From: Clostridiales bacterium
Lineage (GTDB): Bacteria; Bacillota; Clostridia; Christensenellales; CAG-138
Direction of reading: 5' to 3'
Length of the DNA: 34,079 nt
Assembly: GCA_004557245.1 (NCBI GenBank)
Contig: SFEL01000024.1
Location: forward strand, 1 to 34,079
Shown: positions 1-7,867 of the stretch, piece after piece
Position numbering within the stretch: position 1 is the stretch's first letter
Layout: the number at the start of each line of letters is the position of its first letter
The notes under the pieces: model-generated
What the model saw: the letters and a program-made list of their open reading frames with translations, nothing else
Told to the model about the DNA's origin: nothing
The model's database searches: none
Program-made: the position numbers and the translations under genes

Positions 1-138
1 GCCTATCGCTCCGGCGAAAAGCTGCACAGCGAGTATTACGGCGAGGACAGCGACTACACCCGCAAGGGCGGCGTGATCTGTTCGGAAATCCTGCTGCCGT
101 CCCATGCCCCACCTTCTTTCGCTGATCGGGAAACCTTA
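1..138 (+). pseudogene. MobA/MobL relaxase, internal fragment
   Basis: Frame 1 is open from the first base and reads AYRSGEKL, then DYTRKGGV, then a segment ending LLPSHAPPSFADRETL. These are hallmark segments of the N-terminal relaxase domain of MobA/MobL mobilisation proteins. Family resemblance stops at about base 138. Beyond that the frame is only the antisense of the neighbouring giant gene, although it stays open to 1860 because of GC-rich codon bias. The gene's start lies outside the window and its catalytic remainder is missing, so this is a remnant, or one side of a rearrangement or assembly join. The Mob identification is from recalled family motifs. Confidence 0.75.
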
Positions 139-3100
139 GAAGAACGGATCGGAGAGCGTGAGCACGGGAGGCGTTTCATCCACGCTCACCAGCAGGAATA
201 CGTCGGTCACATCCAGACCCTTGACGCCGCTGACGCGGAGCATCAGGCTTCCCGTGAACGCGGGGAGGGGGAAGCCGCCCCACGCATCTGGCGTGAGGGG
301 CGCATTGGTATCCATCCGCGTGACCCGGATACTGTCGGCCTCCGCGCAGGTCACGTTGAGGAGACTGGCGTCGCCGCCCACATAGGCGTGGTAGACGCCG
401 TTGTCATCCGCCTCGCAGTCCACGCCGTTCACGTTGAGGGCGAGGTGCAGCGGCGTGTACTTCGGCAGATATTCGCCGCCGGACTCCGTCTCCGTGCTGT
501 AATACTTTCCGTCCTCGATGGTTCTGTAGGCGCGGACGCCGATCTTGTAGGTCTTGTCGGCGGACAGGTTTTCGGCGGGAACAGAGGATGCGCCCGACTC
601 CGACACCTGTACGGCGTTGCCACCCACGGTCAGAGCCATGTCGAGGGAGGTGGTGTTCCGGTCAAGGTCGTAGCCATACCCGGTATCGACCCAATTGCCG
701 CCATCCTGCCGGTAGATCGTCACGTGGTAGCCGTCGGCACCGTCCACCGCGTTCCACGCGGCTCGCATCACCTCATTGCCCGCAAAGGTCAGATCCACAT
801 TGGCGGGGGTGTCCGGCTGGTTGGTATTGGTGTAAGAGAGCGGTGTGTCAAAGCTCTGGTTGTCGACGGGCATCAGCGCAGTCTCCGTCGAGCCGTCCGC
901 GAGGGTGAACGTCTTTTCCGTCATCAGGAACGAGGTCACGTAGTATTCACCTGTGGGAACCAGTGCGCCGCTGTCCGGGATGCTGAGGGAAATGTTGGCG
1001 GGGTCAGTCAAGGTGTCCTCCGCCACGAGGTAGGTCGCATCGCCCTTGGCGTTGCCCAGATAGGTACGCAGCACGTAGGCCGTCCCCGCTGCGGGATACT
1101 TCACCTCACCGGAGAGCGCGTAGCCGTTCTGGGTCATAACCAGCGACTCAAACGGCTCAACGCTGAAGCCTTCCTCGTCGGAGAAGGTCAGCCCGCCTGC
1201 ATCGACGGAATAGGTCCCGCCGTCCTTCAGCCGCAGGATGGCCAGCCGGTACTCCTTGCCGTCGTCCTCTGTTTTCTGCATGCCGTCGATACTGGTGGCG
1301 TTGATGGCCGCGGCGGGATCCATCTCGCCGTCCTCGGCCAGCCAGTTGATGGGAAGATCGGCGCCGTTCTGCGTGACCGACAGGGCGGCCTGGATCTCCG
1401 CCTCGGTGATGCTGTTGTCAAAGGCCAGCACGATATACGGCGTCTCCCCCGGGCCGGCGTTGACGGTGATCGCCGCAGAGGATGTGCCGCCTGCGCCTGC
1501 AAGCATGGCGGGCGTCTCGGAAAGCAGCGCGGGGTTCTCCTCCAAGAGTGCCGCCTGCACGAGCGGCTCAACGCCGTGATCCGCCCAGTTCCATTTGGGC
1601 AGGCTCTTGATCCAGCGGAACTCAATGTCCCAGCCGCCGCCTCTTCTGAAGTTGGTATCGATGATATTCGGGAGCAGCACCCACACCCGCGTATCAAAGA
1701 GTCTGATGTTCACGCCGACCATCGCGCCGAGGTAGATGTCCACATTCTTGAACGCCTGCTTCATGCCCTCGCTGACGCTGACGCCCCGGATGGGCGCGGT
1801 GGTCTGCCCGCCGACAATGAGGTTGATGTTCCCGACATTCGCACCAAAACCGCCAATTAAAGGAAAGTCCTTGGGGATCTGCACCCGGCCCCTGACGATG
1901 CCGTTGGCGCCTACGCCGAGGAACACGGTATCCTTTCTGCCATTCACGCCGCCGAAGGCGCCCAGCTCAACGGAGGAATCCAGCACGATGGCGTTGATCG
2001 TATTGTTCGGCAGATTCAGCTTCAGCGCCTCCGAGCCGGAGAAGTAGATGCCCTTATAGGTCTCATTCCGGTAGCTGCGCTCCTGCCCGTTGAGCTTGAG
2101 GGCATAGCCGAAGCTGTCGATGAGCTGGCCGCTCTTGCCCAGACCGACGATGCCCACGTCCGACGCCTTGAGAGAGATCTCGCTGGGGCCGATGACCACA
2201 TCGCCCCGGGCCTCGATCAGGTGCAGATAGGTACCCGCCAGCGCGCCCCGCAGCTTGATAGGCGGAATGGCAAAGTAGTCGCCGTTCACCGTGGCCGCCA
2301 GATCCTTGAAGCCCGCGCCGCCGCCGTTGAGCTGTCCCACGGGAACGGGCGGGATGATGGGGATGCCGGGGCTGGACTTCACAAAGAACCACAGCTCATC
2401 GGGGATCAGCGAGCCGTCCTTCTTGCTGCGCTCCAGCGCCAGCTTGGCCTCTGTCTCGAAGAGGTCGAAGACGTTCAGCTCCAGCTCAAAGGCGTAGCGC
2501 TCCTCGCCCTTGAAGGTGTTGACCTCGCCCTCCACCTTCGCCAGCTCCAGCGCCATCAGCTTCGCGGTGTCGAAGCTGCCCGTGGCCTTTACGCCGTTGA
2601 CCTTGAACTCCTTTTTCTCATTCAGGCCGAAGCCCAGCTTTTCCATGTTGAATTGCGCGCCCTCCAGGACGGTTTTGAAGCCGATCCCGCCGCCGAGGGT
2701 CAGATCGCCTGCCCCGTTGGTCGTGGCGCTCTCCAGCTTCACCTTGGCGTAGGGAATGTCCACAAAGACGATGGCTTCGTTCTTTGTGGGGTCAATGTCA
2801 AACGAGAAGCCCTTGTTCGTGAGCTTGATCTTCAAATTGCTCTCCGCGCCGCTCTTCGGCTGATAGAACTTGAAGGACGGCGCGCTCAGATGCACGCCCC
2901 GCTGCTCCACCGTTCCATCCCGGTGGATGACCAGACTCCCGCCTCTGCCCCATGTGGCGGCGACGGAGGGGGAGAGCAGCGCCGCGCCGCCGGTGAAGGT
3001 GAATTTCGAGCCGTTCTTGCTCTCATAGTCGCCGTTGATGAGGGCGATTGGGTCGCCGTAAATCAGCTTCAGCGCCGACAGCGCCGCATCACTTGCCACG

Positions 3101-4206
3101 GGCAGCACCATCACGCCGTTCCCCCTGGCAAAGACCGCCAGCCGCTTGGCCTGAATGGAGGGATCGACTTTATCCGGCTCTGTGGGCTTCTCCGATGCCT
3201 TCACCACCAGATTGCGGAAGCCCCAGAGGAAGCGCGAGGAGCTCGGATAGGACTCGTCGTCGCCGAAAACAAGCCCCAAGCTGTCCTCGCACACCACCCG
3301 GGTGTCGGCGGGGCGGCTGGCCGGCGTCACGCTGACCGTATACGGCAGATATACCTGAATGGTGTTGGATTTATTGTGGCTATAGTATCCCGACAGCCCC
3401 ACAAAGGGGTTGGCCCAGTTGTAGCCGTCCGTATAGACCTCGGTGATGCAGTCGTAGCACCAGTCGAAGCCCTGTCGGAAGCCCGTATATGTGGACACAT
3501 TTTCCAGCTTGCCGGTGATGACGGAGCTTTCGGTGGAAAGCACCGTCTGTTTATCATAATTAAAAACGGTGCGGCCCAGCTTGAGGGCGGGGCTGTCCGC
3601 GGCCTTGGGATGCCCCATGGCGGTAAAGCCACTGAGGGTATAGCCCCAGAAAATGCCCACATCGGTGTTCAGCGTCTGAAAGAACGCCTCGCTGTCCTGC
3701 TCGTTGATCCGGATATTGTCAACGGATACCATCACGCCCCAGCTCTCCTCGGACGACTCGTTCTCCTTAAGCTGCACCAGCTCATAATACACGGAGGTCG
3801 TCCCGCTCACGGTGAGCTTGGTCAGATCGACCGTCAGGTCATAGTCCGCCCTGATGGCCTTTGCCGTGCCGTTGGGCGTCTTGTTCACAAAGGTCAGGCT
3901 TTTCAGGCGCAGGCTTGCCGGGTGCGTGGTGTGCCTGGAGCCATAGGTGACAAAGTAGCAGTACGGCGTCTGCCTGTCCGTGGGGTCGGCGCTTTCCGTC
4001 GCCGGAGCCGTTGACAGTGTGCCGTCCTTCCGCGCGATCACGCGGATATAGTCGTTTTGCAGCGCAAGCGACCCGCTGTTCAGCTTGGCCTGCTTCACAG
4101 CGTTGCTTCTTACCGGCTGGATATCACCCACATAGGCCAGCGCCTGCGTGGGCAGCGCGCCGAGGAACAGGCATAGTATCAGCAATAGGGATAGTATTTT
4201 TTTCAT
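136..4206 (-). CDS. Giant secreted surface protein with C-terminal FN3/Ig-like region, 3'-truncated
   Basis: A 1356-aa protein with a clear signal peptide (MKK, hydrophobic core, cleavage near ALA at about residue 24). No catalytic domain is recognised. Residues about 480-880 are rich in alternating beta-type segments with many Gly/Val/Leu. Residues about 1150-1240 look like a fibronectin type III module (a segment beginning AAWNAVDGADGY and one reading TYKIGVRAYR). The C-terminus ends in an unfinished Ig-like segment (VDETPPVLTLSDPFF). Its stop codon lies in sequence belonging to the adjoining Mob fragment, so the native C-terminus, probably including a surface anchor, is lost. The ATG overlaps the TGA of the upstream small gene (ATGA), with AAGGAG upstream, so the two are translationally coupled. 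Function unknown; extracellular location inferred. Confidence 0.8.
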   Translation of the reverse strand: MKKILSLLLILCLFLGALPTQALAYVGDIQPVRSNAVKQAKLNSGSLALQNDYIRVIARKDGTLSTAPATESADPTDRQTPYCYFVTYGSRHTTHPASLRLKSLTFVNKTPNGTAKAIRADYDLTVDLTKLTVSGTTSVYYELVQLKENESSEESWGVMVSVDNIRINEQDSEAFFQTLNTDVGIFWGYTLSGFTAMGHPKAADSPALKLGRTVFNYDKQTVLSTESSVITGKLENVSTYTGFRQGFDWCYDCITEVYTDGYNWANPFVGLSGYYSHNKSNTIQVYLPYTVSVTPASRPADTRVVCEDSLGLVFGDDESYPSSSRFLWGFRNLVVKASEKPTEPDKVDPSIQAKRLAVFARGNGVMVLPVASDAALSALKLIYGDPIALINGDYESKNGSKFTFTGGAALLSPSVAATWGRGGSLVIHRDGTVEQRGVHLSAPSFKFYQPKSGAESNLKIKLTNKGFSFDIDPTKNEAIVFVDIPYAKVKLESATTNGAGDLTLGGGIGFKTVLEGAQFNMEKLGFGLNEKKEFKVNGVKATGSFDTAKLMALELAKVEGEVNTFKGEERYAFELELNVFDLFETEAKLALERSKKDGSLIPDELWFFVKSSPGIPIIPPVPVGQLNGGGAGFKDLAATVNGDYFAIPPIKLRGALAGTYLHLIEARGDVVIGPSEISLKASDVGIVGLGKSGQLIDSFGYALKLNGQERSYRNETYKGIYFSGSEALKLNLPNNTINAIVLDSSVELGAFGGVNGRKDTVFLGVGANGIVRGRVQIPKDFPLIGGFGANVGNINLIVGGQTTAPIRGVSVSEGMKQAFKNVDIYLGAMVGVNIRLFDTRVWVLLPNIIDTNFRRGGGWDIEFRWIKSLPKWNWADHGVEPLVQAALLEENPALLSETPAMLAGAGGTSSAAITVNAGPGETPYIVLAFDNSITEAEIQAALSVTQNGADLPINWLAEDGEMDPAAAINATSIDGMQKTEDDGKEYRLAILRLKDGGTYSVDAGGLTFSDEEGFSVEPFESLVMTQNGYALSGEVKYPAAGTAYVLRTYLGNAKGDATYLVAEDTLTDPANISLSIPDSGALVPTGEYYVTSFLMTEKTFTLADGSTETALMPVDNQSFDTPLSYTNTNQPDTPANVDLTFAGNEVMRAAWNAVDGADGYHVTIYRQDGGNWVDTGYGYDLDRNTTSLDMALTVGGNAVQVSESGASSVPAENLSADKTYKIGVRAYRTIEDGKYYSTETESGGEYLPKYTPLHLALNVNGVDCEADDNGVYHAYVGGDASLLNVTCAEADSIRVTRMDTNAPLTPDAWGGFPLPAFTGSLMLRVSGVKGLDVTDVFLLVSVDETPPVLTLSDPFF

Positions 4207-4541
4207 GGTGTATTCTCCTTCTCTCTTTCCTTGCTGCGGTTTCTTCGCTTCTCCCGCTCGTGCAGCCGCACACAGGCCATCACCAGCACGACGGCTGCCG
4301 CGAAGGCCGCAACGGCCACCAGCACGTAACCGCCTGCGTCCTCGCGCAGCAGCATGGCGCCGAAGGCGCCCTGCGCGGCGGTCTGTCCCCGTTCAATGGC
4401 GATGCCCTCCGCCTGCACCAGCGCCGCGAACAGGAGCATACACGCGGCGGACAGCCCGTAGACGCTGTGCCGCTGCCTCCGGCGGGTGTTGTCACGCACC
4501 CGTTTTTTGACAAGGGCGACCCGTCTTGCGGTATCGTACAT
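4203..4541 (-). CDS. Small two-TM membrane protein with basic termini
   Basis: A 112-aa protein with an Arg/Lys-rich N-terminus (about residues 1-26), a first membrane segment at about 27-47, a loop of about 25 residues outside, a second membrane segment at about 70-93 and a highly charged basic tail. This layout matches the 120-aa protein of the sigma-factor operon at 5944-6306, and the two may be distant paralogues. AGGAGG lies about 11 nt before the ATG; a TTG 11 nt further upstream is in another frame. It is coupled by ATGA overlap to the giant secreted protein, so it may be that protein's membrane partner or regulator. No family recognised. Confidence 0.65.
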   Translation of the reverse strand: MYDTARRVALVKKRVRDNTRRRQRHSVYGLSAACMLLFAALVQAEGIAIERGQTAAQGAFGAMLLREDAGGYVLVAVAAFAAAVVLVMACVRLHEREKRRNRSKEREKENTP

Positions 4542-4650
4542 ATCGTCTGCAACCTCCTCTCTGCTTTTTCAACAAGGCGGCTTAAAAAGCCTCTTACTCA
4601 TATAGGTACAAAATATCGGGAAAACTCTCACCCCACACGCAAAATTTTTC

Positions 4651-4686
4651 AAAAAAATTTGAGAGCCGCCAAAAAGCGGCTCTCAA
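4651..4686 (-). terminator. Rho-independent terminator of the sigma/PrsW operon
   Basis: Perfect 9-bp stem GAGAGCCGC/GCGGCTCTC (4661-4669 with 4676-4684), extended by TT/AA, around a 6-nt loop. Read on the minus strand it is followed by AAATTTTTTT. It lies 16 bases past the PrsW stop and separates this operon from the small/giant gene pair. Confidence 0.85.
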
Positions 4687-4701
4687 GGAGTGGATATTCG
4701 G

Positions 4702-5331
4702 TTATTCCCGCCGGACAGACCGGGAAACGGAGGGTTTTCCCACCGCGATCAGCAGCACCGGCAGGGCATAGGCGATATACTGCGCCGCACCGCCGTAGGC
4801 GATGAGCAAATTATAGGTGGCGTGGAGGGTGATGGCCGCACCCAGCAGTCCGCAGGTGCCGGCGACCTTCAGCCACGTCCGCTGCCACGCATACGCCAGC
4901 CCTCCGCCGACGATCAGACCGCACAGCACGTGCATCGCCCCCGTGCCGAAGCCCCGGAAGAAGATGAAGGAGAAGCGGTCGGCACCGTTCTGAATAAGAT
5001 AGCAGACATTTTCAAAGGTGGCGAAGGCGAGGGCCACGGTGATGGCGGCGGGCTTGATCCGCTCCCCCTCCGGCTCAAACACCAGCAGGTAAAAGGCCAG
5101 CGGCAGCAGCTTCATGACCTCCTCCACCACCGGCGCGATCTCCACCGTGGCGGCCAGAGCGTCCGCCTGACACACCGCCGCAAGAAAGGTGTTGATATAG
5201 GCCGAGAGCAGGCACACCCCCATCCCGGCGATGCAGAACAGGAAAAAGCGGAGCTGCCGCCTGCCCATGCACAAAGCGGCCACCAGCAGGGGGGACACCA
5301 TGCAGAGAAAGATGTTCTCAATGTAGGTCAC
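4702..5331 (-). CDS. PrsW-family intramembrane metalloprotease
   Basis: A 209-aa polytopic membrane protein. The diagnostic PrsW residues are present: EExxK (E70, E71, K74) in a membrane segment, FENxxY (E107, N108) and conserved histidines H134 and H170 in later membrane segments. PrsW proteins of the CPBP superfamily perform site-1 cleavage of anti-sigma factors such as RsiW. The start is a GTG at 5331 that overlaps the preceding TGA (GTGA). The longer open frame to 5586 has no family similarity before this point and would overlap the upstream gene extensively. Last gene of an ECF sigma operon and followed by a terminator, so a role in releasing that sigma factor is a strong contextual inference. 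Confidence 0.88.
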   Translation of the reverse strand: MTYIENIFLCMVSPLLVAALCMGRRQLRFFLFCIAGMGVCLLSAYINTFLAAVCQADALAATVEIAPVVEEVMKLLPLAFYLLVFEPEGERIKPAAITVALAFATFENVCYLIQNGADRFSFIFFRGFGTGAMHVLCGLIVGGGLAYAWQRTWLKVAGTCGLLGAAITLHATYNLLIAYGGAAQYIAYALPVLLIAVGKPSVSRSVRRE

Positions 5332-5957
5332 GCCGCCACCGCCTTTCCTGTGGCGGGCAGCAGCCCCAGAATGGCCAGCGTCAGCAGTACGTCGCACCAG
5401 AAGGCGGGGCTGGCCGGGGAGGTGTTGGGCCAGAAGCAGCCCGCCGTCCACAGCAGGTATTCCACGCACACAAAGCACAGTACTCCGATGTGGAAGTACC
5501 GCATATGCCGCGCCGCCCCCGTCTGTCTGGCTGCATATACAAGTCCGCGGATAGCGCAGAAGGAGAGTACGAGCATCATGCCGCACCAGATCAGGTTGGA
5601 GAGGATGTCACCGTAGGTGCAGTAGAACACCAGCAGCGGCACACCGATCAGCGGCGATAGCCACGCCTCCCGGCAGCGGAAGGCGCGCTCCTCCGGACTG
5701 GACAGCGTGGCCTGCAGGATTCGCAGGAAGATCACACTGGCGATCCAGCCGAATTCCGACACATAGAAGACCCGCGGCGTGGTGGAGAACAGCAGCAGGT
5801 ACAGCGTCCAGTAGAGGGCACCCAGCGCAAAGCAGCCGTAAAAGCAAAGCAGCAGCAGAAAATGGGCCTGCCTGCGGCTTTTCCAGTAGGCAATGCCCGA
5901 AAGCACCGCACCTGAGAACGCAGCCAGTAATTGCAGTAGGTTCTCAATCAGCTCCAT
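5328..5957 (-). CDS. Polytopic membrane protein, about seven TM segments
   Basis: A 209-aa protein made almost entirely of hydrophobic segments separated by short basic loops (for example KSRRQ near residue 30), consistent with about seven membrane spans. No enzymatic motif is recognised. Its start overlaps the 3' end of the 120-aa gene by 14 bases and its stop overlaps the PrsW start by 4 bases, so translation is coupled through the operon. By position it may be a sensor or partner of the sigma/anti-sigma pair; this is inference. Confidence 0.75.
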   Translation of the reverse strand: MELIENLLQLLAAFSGAVLSGIAYWKSRRQAHFLLLLCFYGCFALGALYWTLYLLLFSTTPRVFYVSEFGWIASVIFLRILQATLSSPEERAFRCREAWLSPLIGVPLLVFYCTYGDILSNLIWCGMMLVLSFCAIRGLVYAARQTGAARHMRYFHIGVLCFVCVEYLLWTAGCFWPNTSPASPAFWCDVLLTLAILGLLPATGKAVAA

Positions 5958-6306
5958 GCCGCCCCTCGCTTTCCGCGTCCTGCGTGTCCTCCCGGTGCAT
6001 CTGCCGGAGACGGAAGCACAGAACCGTTACGCACACGCCGAGAAGAAAGGCCAAAAGCCCGATGACGATATAGCCGAGGGCGGCGCTGTTCCGAAAGATG
6101 CTGGCAGCCGTTTCAAAGCCGGTGTAGTCGTTGACCTGTATCCGTGCGGCGATGCCGGGCATGGCGAGGGACGCGCCTACAAGCAGCGCAAGGCACGCCG
6201 CTGCAGCCAGTGCCACGGTGCGCCTGTCGCGCCGCCGTCTGTCCGTATGTTCTCTTGCGGCGATCCGCCGCTTTGCCTCCGCCACCCGTTCCTCATGACT
6301 CCGCAT
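5944..6306 (-). CDS. Small two-TM protein, candidate anti-sigma factor
   Basis: A 120-aa protein. Residues 1-29 are strongly charged and basic (contains HTDRRRRDRR) and probably cytoplasmic. A first TM lies at about 30-50, an extracellular loop of about 25 aa at about 50-74, a second TM at about 75-97, then a charged tail. It overlaps the sigma factor's 3' end by 14 bases and the next gene by 14 bases. The zinc-binding HxxxCxxC of classical ZAS anti-sigma factors is absent. Its place directly after an ECF sigma gene and before a PrsW protease makes an anti-sigma role likely, but this is contextual inference only. Confidence 0.7.
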   Translation of the reverse strand: MRSHEERVAEAKRRIAAREHTDRRRRDRRTVALAAAACLALLVGASLAMPGIAARIQVNDYTGFETAASIFRNSAALGYIVIGLLAFLLGVCVTVLCFRLRQMHREDTQDAESEGRHGAD

Positions 6307-6841
6307 TTGTGACGCCCTCCCGTTCCAGCAGCCTGCGCAGGCTCTCTTTTCCGCGATACACCAGATTGGTGATCTGCTTCACTGTTTTTCCCATGACCTC
6401 CGCCGCCTGTGCATAGCTCATGTCCTCAAAATAGGTGAGATACAGGACCTCCCGATAATCCGGATTCATTTCTGCCATGCAGAAATGGAGAATACGGTCC
6501 CGCTCCTTCGTCCGGATGACCTCCTCCGCCAGCAGCCGTCCGTCCGGCTCCTCCGCCAGCTCGTCCAGACTGAACAGGTGTCTCCGCTTGCTCTTGCGGC
6601 GCAGCGCCATGTGCCGTGCCGCCTTGTATAGATACGTCTTGAGCCCGCCGTCCCGGATGCGGGGCTTTTTGGTGAACAGGTAGGCAAAGACGTCCAGCAT
6701 CAGCTCCTCGGCTTCGTGGACATCGTGCAGGTAACCGTCAATGTACAGGGTCAGCGGATCGCCGTATTTTTTCATCAGGGCGTCCAGCCCTTCGTCGTCG
6801 CCGTCTATATATTGACGGTATAAGGTCTCGTCGCACGCCAT
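6293..6841 (-). CDS. ECF-type RNA polymerase sigma factor
   Basis: A 182-aa protein. Residues about 20-85 match sigma-70 region 2 (EAEELMLDVFAYLF, then a basic RRKSKRR segment). Residues about 115-172 match region 4 with its helix-turn-helix (YREVLYLTYFEDMSYAQAAE, then KTVKQITNLVYRGKESLRR). The reading frame is open to 7150, but the start chosen is the ATG at 6841, preceded by an excellent AGAGGAGGTG site about 6 nt away; residues upstream of it have no sigma character. It opens an operon with a two-TM protein, a polytopic membrane protein and PrsW, and probably directs RNA polymerase to a surface-stress regulon. Target promoters cannot be read directly. Confidence 0.9.
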   Translation of the reverse strand: MACDETLYRQYIDGDDEGLDALMKKYGDPLTLYIDGYLHDVHEAEELMLDVFAYLFTKKPRIRDGGLKTYLYKAARHMALRRKSKRRHLFSLDELAEEPDGRLLAEEVIRTKERDRILHFCMAEMNPDYREVLYLTYFEDMSYAQAAEVMGKTVKQITNLVYRGKESLRRLLEREGVTNAES

Positions 6842-6907
6842 ACCGTTCACCTCCTCTTTGCGGATATTCCCAAGGCGGGGGCGAATGGATACCACCCACC
6901 ATTCTAC

Positions 6908-6936
6908 ATCATATATGAATATCCGCAGAAACGCAA
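6908..6936 (-). promoter_or_regulatory. Sigma-70-type promoter of the sigma operon
   Basis: On the minus strand: TTGCGT (6931-6936), 17-bp spacer, TATGAT (6908-6913). It lies about 65 bases before the sigma factor ATG in a gene-free interval of about 300 bases. That interval otherwise holds only this promoter, the RBS and the liv terminator. Confidence 0.6.
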
Positions 6937-7053
6937 GATGTTCGGTGAAAGGCTCGGCGAAAAGATGCGGCTCTGTGGGGAGGAGCTCTTGAAAAGTCCC
7001 TGTGCAGCCTCTCCGCAGCCTGACGAGGGATCCTTGCGGCCAAAAAGTGAAGG

Positions 7054-7088
7054 AAAACCACCAGTTTCTCACGAAACCAGTGGTTTTT
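7054..7088 (-). terminator. Terminator downstream of the liv operon
   Basis: Inverted repeat AAAACCAC-CA-GTTTC / GAAAC-CA-GTGGTTTT around TCAC, with two internal mismatches. T-runs lie on both sides, so it could act in either direction. It sits about 63 bases past the livF stop. Confidence 0.7.
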
Positions 7089-7150
7089 GCCATGTATAAC
7101 GCAGCGAAGTCACGGGCCCGGTCACGCGGTTCCGGACACTGACGGGACAT

Positions 7151-7867
7151 TCAAGAGCCTGTATCGCCCAGATATGCCTTGCGGATGGCGTCGCTCTCCA
7201 ACAGCGCCGTGCCGGTACCCTCGGTGACGATACGCCCCGTTTCCAGCACATAGCCCCGGTCGGCCACCGCCAGCGCCGCCTGTGCGTTCTGCTCCACCAG
7301 CAAAATGGTGGTGCCGTCGGCGTGGAGCTGGCGGATGATGTCGAAGATCTGCTCCACCAGCAGCGGCGCAAGGCCCATGGACGGCTCATCCAGCATCAGC
7401 AGCTTGGGATGGCTCATCAGTGCCCGTCCCATGGCAAGCATCTGCTGCTCGCCGCCGGACAGCGTCCCGGCCACCTGCCTGCGCCGCTCCTTCAGCCGTG
7501 GGAAGCGTTCAAACACGCGCTCCATGTCGGCGCTTTTGTCTCCGCCGCGGCAATAGCCGCCCATGTCCAGATTCTCCTGCACCGTCATCTGCTGGAAAAT
7601 GCGCCGCCCCTCCGGCACCAGCGCCATGCCGCGCCCTACCAGCTTGTGACCGGGTACATGGCGCAGCTCCTCACCCAAAAAACGGACGCTGCCCGCCCTG
7701 CTGTGCAGCAGTCCCGCCACGGTGTTCAGCGTGGTGGATTTACCTGCGCCGTTGGCGCCGATCAGCGTCACCACCTCGCCCTGCTCCACATGAAAGGACA
7801 CGTCCTTTACGGCGTGGATGCTGCCGTAATACACATTGATGTTCTCCACCTGCAGCACGCTGCTCAT
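7151..7867 (-). CDS. livF: Branched-chain amino acid ABC transporter ATP-binding protein LivF
   Basis: A 238-aa ABC ATPase with Walker A GANGAGKST (about residue 34), signature LSGGEQQ, Walker B LLMLDEPSMGLAP and switch histidine-position segment LLVEQN, all in LivF-type context (ETGRIVTEGTG near the C-terminus). It hydrolyses ATP with LivG to drive uptake of Leu/Ile/Val or related amino acids. Its ATG overlaps the livG stop by 4 bases (ATGA). Last gene of the five-gene liv operon, followed by a terminator. Confidence 0.95.
   Translation of the reverse strand: MSSVLQVENINVYYGSIHAVKDVSFHVEQGEVVTLIGANGAGKSTTLNTVAGLLHSRAGSVRFLGEELRHVPGHKLVGRGMALVPEGRRIFQQMTVQENLDMGGYCRGGDKSADMERVFERFPRLKERRRQVAGTLSGGEQQMLAMGRALMSHPKLLMLDEPSMGLAPLLVEQIFDIIRQLHADGTTILLVEQNAQAALAVADRGYVLETGRIVTEGTGTALLESDAIRKAYLGDTGS

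Noticed and set aside
73..1860. 595-codon plus-strand open frame
   Set aside because: Only its first 22 codons are real (the Mob fragment, together with the 24 codons before the first ATG). The rest is antisense of the giant secreted protein, kept open by GC-rich codon use.
2221..4014. 597-codon plus-strand open frame
   Set aside because: Antisense shadow of the secreted protein: no RBS, low-complexity Gly/Arg/His/Leu composition and no family similarity.
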